This document shows positions 42,484-51,253 of a DNA stretch of 55,848 nt, one piece after another. Position 1 is the stretch's first letter; each line of letters opens with the position of its first letter. The translations under genes and the position numbers were made by a program. The stretch comes from an uncultured bacterium. Lineage in GTDB: Bacteria; Bacteroidota; Bacteroidia; Bacteroidales; Bacteroidaceae. The notes under the pieces are model-generated. The model was given only the letters and a program-made list of their open reading frames with translations, did no database searches and was not told where the DNA came from. The stretch lies in contig CALZUQ010000012.1 of the NCBI GenBank assembly GCA_945829425.1, positions 1 through 55,848 of the forward strand, read 5' to 3'.

Positions 42484-43188
42484 ATGAACGTAGCAATAGT
42501 AAAATACAACGCAGGAAACATTTATTCCGTGGTCAACGCGCTGAGGCGACTCGGCATAACACCTGTCGTCACCGACAACGCCGAGGAACTTATGAATGCC
42601 GACAAGGTCCTTTTCCCAGGACAGGGTGAGGCGCGTACTGCAATGGAATATCTCCGCAGCCATAACCTCGACGAGGTGATACGCTGCTTACGTCAGCCCG
42701 TTCTCGGAATATGTGTTGGGCAGCAGCTCCTCTGCCGACATTCGGAAGAGGGCGACACCGACTGCATAGGCATCTTCCCCATGGATGTACACCGCTTCGT
42801 ACCTACACGCCATGAGGACAAAATACCACAGATGGGGTGGAACAAAATATTCAACCTCCGCACACCGCTCTTTAACCCCTCTGAGCTTGCCCAGCTCACC
42901 GATAGCAGGAACCCTTCTGAGCTTGCCCCGCTCACCGACAGCAGGAACCCCTCTGGGCTTGACCCGCTGACCGGCAGGAAGGCTACTACGGTGGAAGAAA
43001 ACAGCTACGTATATTTCGTACACAGCTATTACGTTCCGCTGCACGACGAATATACCATAGCGACGGCAGGCTTCACACTGCCATACTCCGCAGCCATACA
43101 TAAAGACAATTTCTACGCCACGCAGTTCCACCCGGAAAAGAGCGGCAGCGTAGGAGAAAAGATACTCCAAAACTTCATAGACTTATGA
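42484..43188 (+). CDS. hisH: Imidazole glycerol phosphate synthase, glutaminase subunit, with a repeat insert
   Basis: 234 aa, against about 196-205 in most HisH. The core is intact: IVKYNAGNIYSVVNAL, FPGQGEARTAM, nucleophile Cys77 in LGICVGQQLL, MGWNKIF, YFVHSYYV and FHPEKSG. Between RTPLF (126-130) and the ENSYVYFVHS strand lies an insert of three 12-residue repeats, NPSELAQLTDSR, NPSELAPLTDSR and NPSGLDPLTGRK (131-166), encoded by 36-bp units at 42874-42981. This site is a surface loop in HisH structures, so activity may be kept. It supplies ammonia to HisF; the stop overlaps the hisA start by 4 bp. Confidence 0.93.
   Translation: MNVAIVKYNAGNIYSVVNALRRLGITPVVTDNAEELMNADKVLFPGQGEARTAMEYLRSHNLDEVIRCLRQPVLGICVGQQLLCRHSEEGDTDCIGIFPMDVHRFVPTRHEDKIPQMGWNKIFNLRTPLFNPSELAQLTDSRNPSELAPLTDSRNPSGLDPLTGRKATTVEENSYVYFVHSYYVPLHDEYTIATAGFTLPYSAAIHKDNFYATQFHPEKSGSVGEKILQNFIDL
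42874..42981 (+). repeat. 3 x 36-bp in-frame repeats inside hisH
   Basis: Units start at AACCCCTCTGAG (42874), AACCCTTCTGAG (42910) and AACCCCTCTGGG (42946), with a few substitutions, each encoding 12 residues. Confidence 0.95.
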
Positions 43189-43898
43189 TAGAACTCATAC
43201 CTGCCATAGACATCATCGACGGACAATGCGTGAGGCTCACAAAAGGAGACTACAGCCGGAAGACGGTCTACGCACAAGACCCGGCGGAGATAGCCAAAGG
43301 CTTTGAACGCATGGGGTTCAGAAGACTGCATGTGGTAGACCTCGACGGAGCGAAGTCGAGACATATCGTCAACGACGGCGTGCTGCGAAGGATTACGGCG
43401 GAGACAAACCTCAAGGTGGACTTCGGGGGAGGCATAAAGACCGACGAAGACATACGAAAGGCGTTCGACGCCGGAGCGGAAATGGTTACGGTAGGCTCCG
43501 TAGCTGTCACGTTCCCAGACCTTTGCGGGGAATGGATAGCACGCTATGGAGCAGAGAAAATAATCCTCGGCGCGGACGTGAGGAACGGCAAGATCTCCAT
43601 AAATGGATGGAAAGACGACTCAGAGGAGGAACTGATACCTTTCCTGAGAAAATATGTCGATATGGGCGTGAAGAACGTACTCTGCACGGAGATTTCACGC
43701 GACGGCACATTGGAAGGACCTGCCGTGGAACTCTACCGCAGCGTCATGAAGGAGTTTCCCGACATGCACCTCATAGCCTCGGGAGGGGTGTCGTCGAACA
43801 AAGACATTGCCGACCTTGAGGAAGGCGGCATTCCTGCCGTAGTCTTCGGAAAGGCGATGTATGAGGGAAAGATAGACGTAACGAAGCTCAACATCTAA
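43185..43898 (+). CDS. hisA: ProFAR isomerase
   Basis: 237 aa (beta/alpha)8 barrel isomerising ProFAR to [24 protein letters not shown] with catalytic Asp8, [14 protein letters not shown], and DISRDGTL-like [13 protein letters not shown], then IASGGVSS. The start overlaps the hisH stop (ATGA). Confidence 0.95.
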   Translation: MIELIPAIDIIDGQCVRLTKGDYSRKTVYAQDPAEIAKGFERMGFRRLHVVDLDGAKSRHIVNDGVLRRITAETNLKVDFGGGIKTDEDIRKAFDAGAEMVTVGSVAVTFPDLCGEWIARYGAEKIILGADVRNGKISINGWKDDSEEELIPFLRKYVDMGVKNVLCTEISRDGTLEGPAVELYRSVMKEFPDMHLIASGGVSSNKDIADLEEGGIPAVVFGKAMYEGKIDVTKLNI

Positions 43899-43914
43899 AC
43901 ACCACACCAAACAC

Positions 43915-44673
43915 ATGTCTGTAGCAAAGAGAATAATACCTTGTCTTGACGTGAAGAACGGAGAGACGGTAAAAGGAACAAACTTCGTAAACCTGCGCTC
44001 TGCCGGAGACCCCGTAGCACTGGGCAAGGCATATAGCGAGCAAGGAGCCGACGAACTGGTGTTTCTCGACATCACGGCGAGCCACGAGGGGAGGAAGACG
44101 TTCACCGACATGGTGACACGCGTGGCACAGGAGATAAACATACCGTTCACGGTAGGTGGAGGGATAAACCAGCTTGACGACGTTACACGACTGCTCAACG
44201 CCGGAGCCGACAAGGTGAGCATAAACTCTGCGGCGATACGCAACCCGCAGCTCATAAACGAGATAACGTCGCAATACGGCTCACAGGTATGTGTATGTGC
44301 CATAGACGCACGCTACGACGACGGGGAGTGGATATGCTACCTCAACGGAGGAAGGGTGCCTACGGAACGGAGACTCTTCGAATGGGCACGCGAGGTCGAG
44401 GAGAGAGGAGCAGGAGAGATTCTCTTTACGTCCATGAACCACGACGGAGTGAAGGAAGGCTATGCCAACGATGCGCTCGCCATGCTCTCCGAAACACTGA
44501 ACATACCCGTGATAGCGTCTGGAGGAGCAGGAAAGAGGGAACACTTCAGGGATGTCTTCACAGAGGGAAAGGCGGACGCTGCCCTCGCAGCCTCGGTATT
44601 CCACTTCGGAGAGATTCCCATACCCGAGCTGAAGAGATACCTCGCAGCAGAAGGGGTAAACGTAAGAATATAG
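43915..44673 (+). CDS. hisF: Imidazole glycerol phosphate synthase, cyclase subunit
   Basis: 252 aa. [20 protein letters not shown] with catalytic Asp11, [31 protein letters not shown] with the second catalytic Asp, [12 protein letters not shown] and [13 protein letters not shown]. Partner of HisH; makes IGP and AICAR. Confidence 0.96.
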   Translation: MSVAKRIIPCLDVKNGETVKGTNFVNLRSAGDPVALGKAYSEQGADELVFLDITASHEGRKTFTDMVTRVAQEINIPFTVGGGINQLDDVTRLLNAGADKVSINSAAIRNPQLINEITSQYGSQVCVCAIDARYDDGEWICYLNGGRVPTERRLFEWAREVEERGAGEILFTSMNHDGVKEGYANDALAMLSETLNIPVIASGGAGKREHFRDVFTEGKADAALAASVFHFGEIPIPELKRYLAAEGVNVRI

Positions 44674-44739
44674 GGACAGCATCCCGGCAAAGCAGAGGAC
44701 AAGCTCTGCGCTCGGCCTTGCTAAGCCACAATCATTGTT

Positions 44740-44762
44740 GGTGGGGCATATACATTCCCACC
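44740..44762 (-). repeat. GGTGGG...CCCACC palindrome before hisI
   Basis: GGTGGG-GCATATACATT-CCCACC, 19 bp before ATG 44782. In reverse complement it reads GGTGGGAATGTATAT..., close to the copy at 54131. Confidence 0.85.
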
Positions 44763-44781
44763 TAAAAAAACGCACTTACTT

Positions 44782-45105
44782 ATGACAGGAAACATAACAG
44801 TAGACTTCGAAAAGGGAGGCGGACTCGTGCCGGCGATAATTCAAGACGCAGTGACGAAGAACGTGCTGATGCTCGGATATATGAACGAAGAGTCGCTGCA
44901 GAAGACATTGAAGACGGGCAAGGTGACATTCTGGAGCCGATCACGCAACGAACTGTGGACTAAGGGCGAGACGTCGGGACACTTCCTCGACCTCGTAGAC
45001 ATAAAGGCTGACTGCGACAACGACACGCTGCTCGTGAAGGTGAACCCTCACGGCCCGACATGCCATACTGGGACAGACACTTGCTGGGGGGAGGAAAACA
45101 AATAA
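44782..45105 (+). CDS. hisI: Phosphoribosyl-AMP cyclohydrolase (separate HisI)
   Basis: 107 aa. [43 protein letters not shown], and the zinc/magnesium sites [13 protein letters not shown] and [14 protein letters not shown]. This is exactly the N-terminal half of the bifunctional HisIE found in most Bacteroidetes; it stops right after the CWGEENK segment where the fused protein would continue into HisE. Confidence 0.93.
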   Translation: MTGNITVDFEKGGGLVPAIIQDAVTKNVLMLGYMNEESLQKTLKTGKVTFWSRSRNELWTKGETSGHFLDLVDIKADCDNDTLLVKVNPHGPTCHTGTDTCWGEENK

Positions 45106-45276
45106 CGGGGAACCTGACAGTACCCGTCACAACACATACGGAGGCGGAAAGGGAAAGAAAAGACGACCGGTGGTAAGAGCATTCTCTTCTTGGAGAAACG
45201 AACCCACGGCGAGAAGTGCAAAACTTCAAGGCAGAAGCCTCATAAACGGAACACAACGGAAATAACATAGAAAGAA

Positions 45277-45597
45277 ATGAACTGCAACGAGAACAACCCA
45301 CTGCTGTTTCTCTCTGAACTTCAGGATTTCATAGAGAAACGCTATCAGGAGATGCCGGAAGGCTCATACACCACATCACTCTTCAAGGACGGCCTAAACC
45401 GCATGGCACAGAAAGTCGGAGAGGAAGCACTGGAACTCGTGATAGAGGCTACCAATGGAACTAACGAGCGTATGATATACGAAGGCTCTGACATGCTCTA
45501 CCACCTCATAGTATTGCTGACAAGCAAAGGCGTGCGCATAGAGGAACTGGCAAAGGAACTGCAGGTGCGACACGACCCAAACTGGCATAAGCACTAA
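45277..45597 (+). CDS. hisE: Phosphoribosyl-ATP diphosphatase (separate HisE)
   Basis: 106 aa. LLFLSELQDFIEKRYQEMP, GSYTTSLFKDGLNRMAQKVGEEALELVIEA (metal-binding helices) and MIYEGSDMLYHLIVLLTSKG. It begins MNCNENNPLLFLSEL, which reads like the linker and start of HisE in a fused HisIE. A 171-bp spacer separates it from hisI, with a degenerate GTGG/CCCAC inverted repeat and no other gene. Confidence 0.92.
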   Translation: MNCNENNPLLFLSELQDFIEKRYQEMPEGSYTTSLFKDGLNRMAQKVGEEALELVIEATNGTNERMIYEGSDMLYHLIVLLTSKGVRIEELAKELQVRHDPNWHKH

Positions 45598-45685
45598 GCG
45601 GAAAGGGACAGAGCGGACACGCCACAGACGCCCACGGGAACAGGGACGGAGCGGAAGGCGACACACTATTTGAATCCAAGAGAAT

Positions 45686-46354
45686 ATGATCATAGACTAC
45701 AGGAAAGTAACCATATACCAAGACGAGGGATGCGTGCTGAAAGACGTCGACTTCAGACTCGACGACGGGGAATTCGTTTACCTCATAGGAAAGGTGGGAG
45801 CGGGAAAAAGTTCTCTCCTGAAGACGTTCTACTGCGAACTGGACATTGACAGCGCAGAGAAAGCGACAGTACTCGAACGCGACGTGGACAAGATAAAGCG
45901 TAAGAACATTCCGGCACTGAGAAGGGAGATGGGGATAATATTCCAGGACTTCCAGCTCCTGCACGACCGTACGGTATATAAAAACCTCGCCTTCGTATTG
46001 AAAGCGACAGGATGGAAGAAACGCCAGGAGATTGACGAACGCATAAACGAAGTGCTGACCAACGTGGGCATGACAGACGTAAAAGACAAAATGCCTCACG
46101 AGCTCTCGGGAGGCGAGCAGCAGCGAATAGCAATAGCACGAGCACTGCTGAACAAACCGAAGGTCATAATAGCCGACGAACCGACAGGAAACCTCGACCC
46201 GGAGACTGCCGAGAACATCGTGATGCTGCTGAAAGACATAACGCGAACGGGAACGGCGGTCGTAATGTCAACACACAACATTCCGATGCTCGACAAGGTG
46301 CCGGGGATAGTGTACAGATGTGAAGACGGAACACTGCACGAGGTGAAAGCATAA
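45686..46354 (+). CDS. ftsE: ABC transporter ATPase, FtsE-like
   Basis: 222 aa. Walker A GKVGAGKSS (35-43), Q-loop IIFQDFQLL, signature LSGGEQQRIAIARAL, Walker B VIIADEP with EPTGNLDPETA. GKVGxGKS and VLxRDVxxIxRxxIPxLRR mark the FtsE group, which with FtsX controls peptidoglycan hydrolases at the division site. ftsX is not adjacent. Confidence 0.88.
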   Translation: MIIDYRKVTIYQDEGCVLKDVDFRLDDGEFVYLIGKVGAGKSSLLKTFYCELDIDSAEKATVLERDVDKIKRKNIPALRREMGIIFQDFQLLHDRTVYKNLAFVLKATGWKKRQEIDERINEVLTNVGMTDVKDKMPHELSGGEQQRIAIARALLNKPKVIIADEPTGNLDPETAENIVMLLKDITRTGTAVVMSTHNIPMLDKVPGIVYRCEDGTLHEVKA

Positions 46355-46355
46355 A

Positions 46356-46393
46356 GGTGGGAAATATGACAAAGCGAATTAACGGAACCCACC
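46356..46393 (+). repeat. GGTGGG...CCCACC palindrome before lysC
   Basis: GGTGGG and CCCACC flank a 26-base loop that includes GACAAAGCGAATTAACGG. Read in reverse complement, it matches the left end of the element at 36456 for about 35 bases, including TAATTCGCTTT and TCATATTT. Confidence 0.8.
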
Positions 46394-46516
46394 ATAAACC
46401 ACATAAAGCCGCAACGCAGAAAGAAAAAGGCAAACTCTAAGCCGGAAGGAAAGTCACCAAGCATAGGACTGACGGGAAACAAAGAAAACAAAAACAAAAA
46501 AACATAAATTGCTGAT

Positions 46517-47833
46517 ATGAAAGTTATGAAGTTTGGAGGCACCTCTGTAGGTTCTCCGGAAAGAATGAAAAACGTATGCCAGCTAATAACAAAGTCTGGT
46601 GAGCCGACATTCGTAGTGCTCTCCGCTATGTCGGGAACAACGAACTCTCTCGTAGAAATATCAAACTATTTCTATAAGAAAAACCCTGACGGAGCACACG
46701 ACATCATAAACCAACTCGAGAGGAAATACATGGCTCACGTCGACGAGCTGTATACTGACGAGGCAATAAAGAAAGAAATCACGGAATTCCTGCACGACAG
46801 GTTCTCGTACCTGCGCTCATTCTCAAAAGACACGTTCACAAGCTTTGAAGAGCGTGCCGTAGTGGCTCAGGGAGAAATGCTCTCGACAAACATGGTTACG
46901 GCTTACCTCAAACAAATCGGAGTGAAGGCAATACTGCTGCCGGCTCTCGACTTCATGAAGACGGACAAAAACCAGGAGCCGGACATGAACTTCATCAAGG
47001 CTAACATAACAGACATCCTCGAAAGGGAGAAGGGATACCAGATATACATCACGCAAGGCTTCATCTGCCGGAACGCATACGGAGAGGTGGACAACCTGCA
47101 GAGGGGTGGATCGGACTATACCGCATCGATAATAGGAGCGGCGATACAGTCGGAGGAAATACAGATATGGACCGACATCGACGGAATGCACAACAACGAC
47201 CCGCGCATCGTCGACCACACTGACCCGGTACACCAGCTCAACTTCGAGGAGGCTGCCGAACTGGCATATTTCGGGGCGAAGATACTCCACCCGACATGCG
47301 TACAGCCGGCAAAGAACGCCGGAATACCTGTGGCACTGAAGAACACCATGGACCCCGACGCCACCGGAACAATAATAAACAACAGGATTGAACGGGGAAC
47401 GATAAAGGCTGTGGCAGCGAAGGACAATATCACAGCGATAAAAATAAAGTCATCGAGAATGCTACTCGCATCGGGATTCCTGCGCAAGATATTCGACACC
47501 TTCGAGGAGTACAACACTTCGATAGACATGGTATGCACCTCGGAGGTCGGCGTGTCAATGTCTATAGACAATCCTCGCAACCTCGATGCAATAGTTGACA
47601 AGCTGAAGAAATACGGCACCATAACCGTTGACCGGAACATGTGCATCATCTGCGTCGTAGGAGACCTCGACTGGGAGAACGTGGGATTTGAGTCGCGCGT
47701 GACACAGGCTATGAAGGATATACCTGTACGCATGATTTCTTACGGCGGATCAAACTTCAACATCTCTTACCTCATTAAGGAGGAAGACAAGAAGAGGGCG
47801 CTGCAGAACCTCTCGGCTGCTCTGTTCAATTAA
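46517..47833 (+). CDS. lysC: Aspartate kinase
   Basis: 438 aa monofunctional aspartokinase. KFGGTSVGSPERM at the N-terminus, FEERAVVAQGE, RGGSDYTASIIGAA, WTDIDGMHNNDPRIV, FEEAAELAYFGAKILHP, and two C-terminal ACT domains (ITAIKIKSSRM onward) that usually give lysine feedback. It heads the lysC-lysA pair. Confidence 0.93.
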   Translation: MKVMKFGGTSVGSPERMKNVCQLITKSGEPTFVVLSAMSGTTNSLVEISNYFYKKNPDGAHDIINQLERKYMAHVDELYTDEAIKKEITEFLHDRFSYLRSFSKDTFTSFEERAVVAQGEMLSTNMVTAYLKQIGVKAILLPALDFMKTDKNQEPDMNFIKANITDILEREKGYQIYITQGFICRNAYGEVDNLQRGGSDYTASIIGAAIQSEEIQIWTDIDGMHNNDPRIVDHTDPVHQLNFEEAAELAYFGAKILHPTCVQPAKNAGIPVALKNTMDPDATGTIINNRIERGTIKAVAAKDNITAIKIKSSRMLLASGFLRKIFDTFEEYNTSIDMVCTSEVGVSMSIDNPRNLDAIVDKLKKYGTITVDRNMCIICVVGDLDWENVGFESRVTQAMKDIPVRMISYGGSNFNISYLIKEEDKKRALQNLSAALFN

Positions 47834-47993
47834 AAAGGCACTGTCTTCTGTCACCGTCATGAGACCATGCAAAAAACGCTGACGATAAAAACGCACCAGC
47901 GGAAAAAGCAAGGCTCATGGCTGTGGCAGAAACCCTTATAGAAAACTACATACAACACACACAAAGAACACATAAAAACAAAGACAAGCAACT

Positions 47994-49151
47994 ATGGCAA
48001 CTTTTCCCATACAGAAACTCTCACAGAAAGAGACACCATACTACTATTACGACACATGTCTGCTCGACGAGACACTCGACACGATAAACGCTGAAGCAAA
48101 GAAACATGAGGGATATTGCGTACACTATGCCGTGAAGGCTAACGCAAACAAGAAGATACTCAAGAGAATAGCACAGAAAGGACTGGGAGCGGACTGCGTC
48201 AGCGGAAACGAGGTGAAAGCGGCACTCGAAGCAGGCTTCCCGCCAGAGAAAATCGTTTACGCCGGAGTGGCGAAAAAAGACAACGAGATACTCCTCGGAA
48301 TAGATAACGGAATATTCTGTTTCAACTGCGAGAGTGTCGAGGAGCTGATAGTAATACAGCAGCTGGCGGCACAAAGGGGAAAGAAGGCGCGAGTGGCGTT
48401 CAGGATAAACCCTAACGTCGGGGCGCATACACACGCCAACATCACTACAGGACTGGCGGAGAACAAGTTCGGCATTCCTATGGAGGACATGGAGAAGGTC
48501 ATAATGCTCTCACGAGACATGCCGAACATAGAGTTCATAGGACTGCATTTCCACATAGGAAGCCAGATACTCGAAATGGACGACTTCAAAGCTCTCGCAC
48601 TGCGTGTCAACGAATTGCAGGACAGGCTGGAGAAGCAGGGCATAACGGTGCAGAACATAAACGTTGGCGGAGGACTGGGAATAGACTATAACGACCCTGA
48701 CGCTCACCCGGTGCCGGACTTCGCAAGCTATTTCGAGACATACACCGCAAACATGAAGCAGAGGGAGGGACAGAAGGTACACTTCGAGCTGGGACGCTCG
48801 GTGGTAGGACAGATGGGCTCGCTGATAACGACTACGATATACGTCAAGAAAGGCACGCACAAGGAATTCTGCATTGTCGATGCGGGAATGACAGACCTGA
48901 TACGCCCTGCGCTATACGACGCACACCATGAGATACAGAACATCTCTAACCCGGAAGGCGTGAAGAAAGTATATGACGTGGTGGGACCGATATGCGAGTC
49001 GAGCGATGTTTTCGCTAAAGCCTATGCCATGAGCGAGACAAAGCGAGGAGACCTGATAGCAATACGCTCGGCAGGAGCATACGGAGAGATAATGGCATCG
49101 CAATATAACTGCCGAAACCTGCCGGCTGGATATACGGAAGAGGATTTTTAG
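47994..49151 (+). CDS. lysA: Diaminopimelate decarboxylase
   Basis: 385 aa fold III PLP enzyme. The PLP lysine is Lys48 in YAVKANAN; HIGSQI, GGGLGIDY, ELGRSVVGQMG, and VGPICESSDVF (Cys/Glu of the dimer active site) are present. Makes lysine from meso-DAP; slightly shorter than many homologues (about 400-420). Confidence 0.94.
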   Translation: MATFPIQKLSQKETPYYYYDTCLLDETLDTINAEAKKHEGYCVHYAVKANANKKILKRIAQKGLGADCVSGNEVKAALEAGFPPEKIVYAGVAKKDNEILLGIDNGIFCFNCESVEELIVIQQLAAQRGKKARVAFRINPNVGAHTHANITTGLAENKFGIPMEDMEKVIMLSRDMPNIEFIGLHFHIGSQILEMDDFKALALRVNELQDRLEKQGITVQNINVGGGLGIDYNDPDAHPVPDFASYFETYTANMKQREGQKVHFELGRSVVGQMGSLITTTIYVKKGTHKEFCIVDAGMTDLIRPALYDAHHEIQNISNPEGVKKVYDVVGPICESSDVFAKAYAMSETKRGDLIAIRSAGAYGEIMASQYNCRNLPAGYTEEDF

Positions 49152-49212
49152 ACAACCACAGGAAAAACGCTTCCTTACACTCTCCGGGAGCTGATGTACG
49201 AAAAAAAATGGC

Positions 49213-49278
49213 GACATAAGATGCTCAGGGAGAGGACATAAGATGTTTTGGAAGAGGACATAAGATGTTTAGGGAGAA
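49213..49278 (+). repeat. 3 x 22-bp repeats before a GT2-like gene
   Basis: GACATAAGATG-type 22-bp units at 49213, 49235 and 49257. Each contains an ATG; the third (49265) is in frame with the gene that follows. Confidence 0.9.
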
Positions 49279-49282
49279 AAGA

Positions 49283-49912
49283 ATGGAAGAAAACAGAAAC
49301 ATATCCATAATCATCACCACAACAGACAAGGACACCATGCTGAGGGAGACCTTGCCCGTAATACTTGCACAGGAATACGGAGCGGAGTATGAGGTGGTTG
49401 TGGCTCGCGAGACACGACAGGGCGAGGTGAGGGATATCGTGGAACCTTTGCAGAAGGAGTATCACAACCTCAAGACAACATTCCTCCCGGACAAACCGCA
49501 GTATGTCAGCGACGAGGAGGTGAAAATACTCCTCGCCGTGAAAGCGGCAAGATACGACAACATTGTCATGATGCCGCCAAGCATGACTCCACAGACGGGG
49601 AAATGGCTTGAAGAACTGGCGGAGATAATACTCGACGGAGGACAGAGCCTTTCTGACGTATGTCCCGCGCTCTTCGGCGACGGGCATTGCCATAAAAAAC
49701 TTGGCATACTGAAAAGATTACGGCACAAGCGAAGGGTGATGAAAGCACTGAAACAATGGTGCGGAGAGAAAGGGCTGAAGAGGAAAGAACTCTTCCTGAG
49801 GGGCGACATACGCCATACGCTCATCATGACATTCAAAAGACGGCAGTATCTCTGCGACATGACGTTGCGTGACATCATTTGCCGGCATACGGACATATAT
49901 ATATTAAGGTGA
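49283..49912 (+). CDS. Glycosyltransferase family 2-like protein, degenerate
   Basis: 209 aa. The N-terminus ISIIITTTDKDTMLRETLPVIL and EYEVVVARETRQGEVRDIV resemble the GT2 fold, but no DxD is visible: the region where it belongs reads YDNIVMMPPSM. The C-terminal half is basic (LKRLRHKRRVMKALKQW). It may have lost transferase activity. ATG 49283 (MEENRN) is preferred over ATG 49265, which lies in the third unit of the upstream 22-bp repeats. Followed 69 bp later by another glycosyltransferase-like gene. Confidence 0.7.
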   Translation: MEENRNISIIITTTDKDTMLRETLPVILAQEYGAEYEVVVARETRQGEVRDIVEPLQKEYHNLKTTFLPDKPQYVSDEEVKILLAVKAARYDNIVMMPPSMTPQTGKWLEELAEIILDGGQSLSDVCPALFGDGHCHKKLGILKRLRHKRRVMKALKQWCGEKGLKRKELFLRGDIRHTLIMTFKRRQYLCDMTLRDIICRHTDIYILR

Positions 49913-49937
49913 AAAAAGAATTGTGATAATTAATTAC

Positions 49938-49960
49938 CGTGGGAAATAACAAGACCCACC
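49938..49960 (+). repeat. CGTGGG...CCCACC palindrome, before 49982
   Basis: CGTGGG-AAATAACAAGA-CCCACC (stem of five pairs), 21 bp before ATG 49982. Confidence 0.75.
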
Positions 49961-49981
49961 TATACTGATACTGAAGAGAAG

Positions 49982-51151
49982 ATGAAGGTTCTCCATTACA
50001 TACCGACACTGACAAAGCGAATGAAGCTGGCGGCGACGCTTGCCCAAAGGCTTCATGTGGCTTTGGGAATGACAATGGAGACGCATCTATTCACAGGTGA
50101 CGTAAGCAGAAGGGAGTTCCTCCAGAAACTGTATGAGGTAAACCCTGACGTGGTACACATCCACGGGTGCTGGGACAGGAAAATATATGACGTCGAGCAG
50201 TGGGTGACGAAGAGGGGCTTTCCCGTGGTGCTCTCGCTGTATGGGGGAATGGAGGACAAAGTGCTCCGCGACAGGTTCTGGAAGAAACGCCTACCACGCA
50301 TCATAGCATATCAGTTCCGCACAATACGTAAGGCTACGGCACTGCATACGTTTACCGAGAATGAACGTGACAGCATGAAACAGCTGGGGTGGAAAAGCAG
50401 GATTGCCATGATACCGATACCGGAAAAGGAAGAGGACTATCAGACGGCATGTGACGCTTTCCACGCCTTATACCAGAAGGTCATAGACACTACGTCAAGG
50501 AACATGCTACACAACAACGAGAGGAGATGGCTATGGACACTGATACAGGTGGCTGTGACACAACAAAACGCAACGCTATACAGCGACGAGGCGGACTATG
50601 ACTTGAAGAAACTGGCAGCAAAAGCGTCGGCGGAACTGACATCATACAACTGGCGAACGTTGCAGATATTCGCCTATGACCACGGGCTGACGGAACGTTT
50701 GAGGGAGGGACAGAAGAAAGCTAATATTATAATACCCAACCTGTTGCAGAACGTGCCGCCACGCTTCGCACACAAAGAACTGGTAAAGAAAAGACCAGAC
50801 AAAAAAGCGGAGAGGATAATGAAGGAGGACGAAAAGGCTGTAAAGGAGACTACGGTGGCAGCAGACATATACCGCCTGAAAGCCATACTGTCAAGAAACA
50901 GATATGATGAGGGATGGCAGACACCATACTGCCTGCTGATAGAGATATACGGCATCCTGAGGTGGAGCGACTGCGACGAAGGGAAGATATGTGCATTGCT
51001 TGAGAAATACTCGCTGACGCCATTCGCCGGAAGGATAATGGAGATTATCGCAGAACTGCTCGACCTGCCGCTCGGCTTCATGCCACTCGACCCTGTCGAC
51101 GACAAACAGACGGAACACCTGAAGAGAAGACTCGACACAGCTGTATGGTGA
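49982..51151 (+). CDS. Glycosyltransferase-like protein of unknown specificity
   Basis: 389 aa. The first ~150 residues look like the N-terminal half of a GT-B (GT4-type) enzyme: KVLHYIPTLTKRMKLAATLA, VVHIHGCWDR, VVLSLYGGMEDKV, and ALHTFTENERDSMKQLGW. The C-terminal half lacks the expected nucleotide-sugar site (no EPFG-like motif) and is instead helical, with a basic segment (VKKRPDKKAERIMKEDEKAVK). Probably a Bacteroidetes-specific protein derived from a glycosyltransferase. Likely paired with 49283, which also lacks its donor-site residues. Confidence 0.65.
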   Translation: MKVLHYIPTLTKRMKLAATLAQRLHVALGMTMETHLFTGDVSRREFLQKLYEVNPDVVHIHGCWDRKIYDVEQWVTKRGFPVVLSLYGGMEDKVLRDRFWKKRLPRIIAYQFRTIRKATALHTFTENERDSMKQLGWKSRIAMIPIPEKEEDYQTACDAFHALYQKVIDTTSRNMLHNNERRWLWTLIQVAVTQQNATLYSDEADYDLKKLAAKASAELTSYNWRTLQIFAYDHGLTERLREGQKKANIIIPNLLQNVPPRFAHKELVKKRPDKKAERIMKEDEKAVKETTVAADIYRLKAILSRNRYDEGWQTPYCLLIEIYGILRWSDCDEGKICALLEKYSLTPFAGRIMEIIAELLDLPLGFMPLDPVDDKQTEHLKRRLDTAVW

Positions 51152-51253
51152 GGGTACGAGACAAACGAACCGCACCCAGAACAAAAAGTAACATAAACCA
51201 ACAAGCCGTACCTTGGAAAAAGAACATGTAATCATCTAACCAAAAGAAACACA

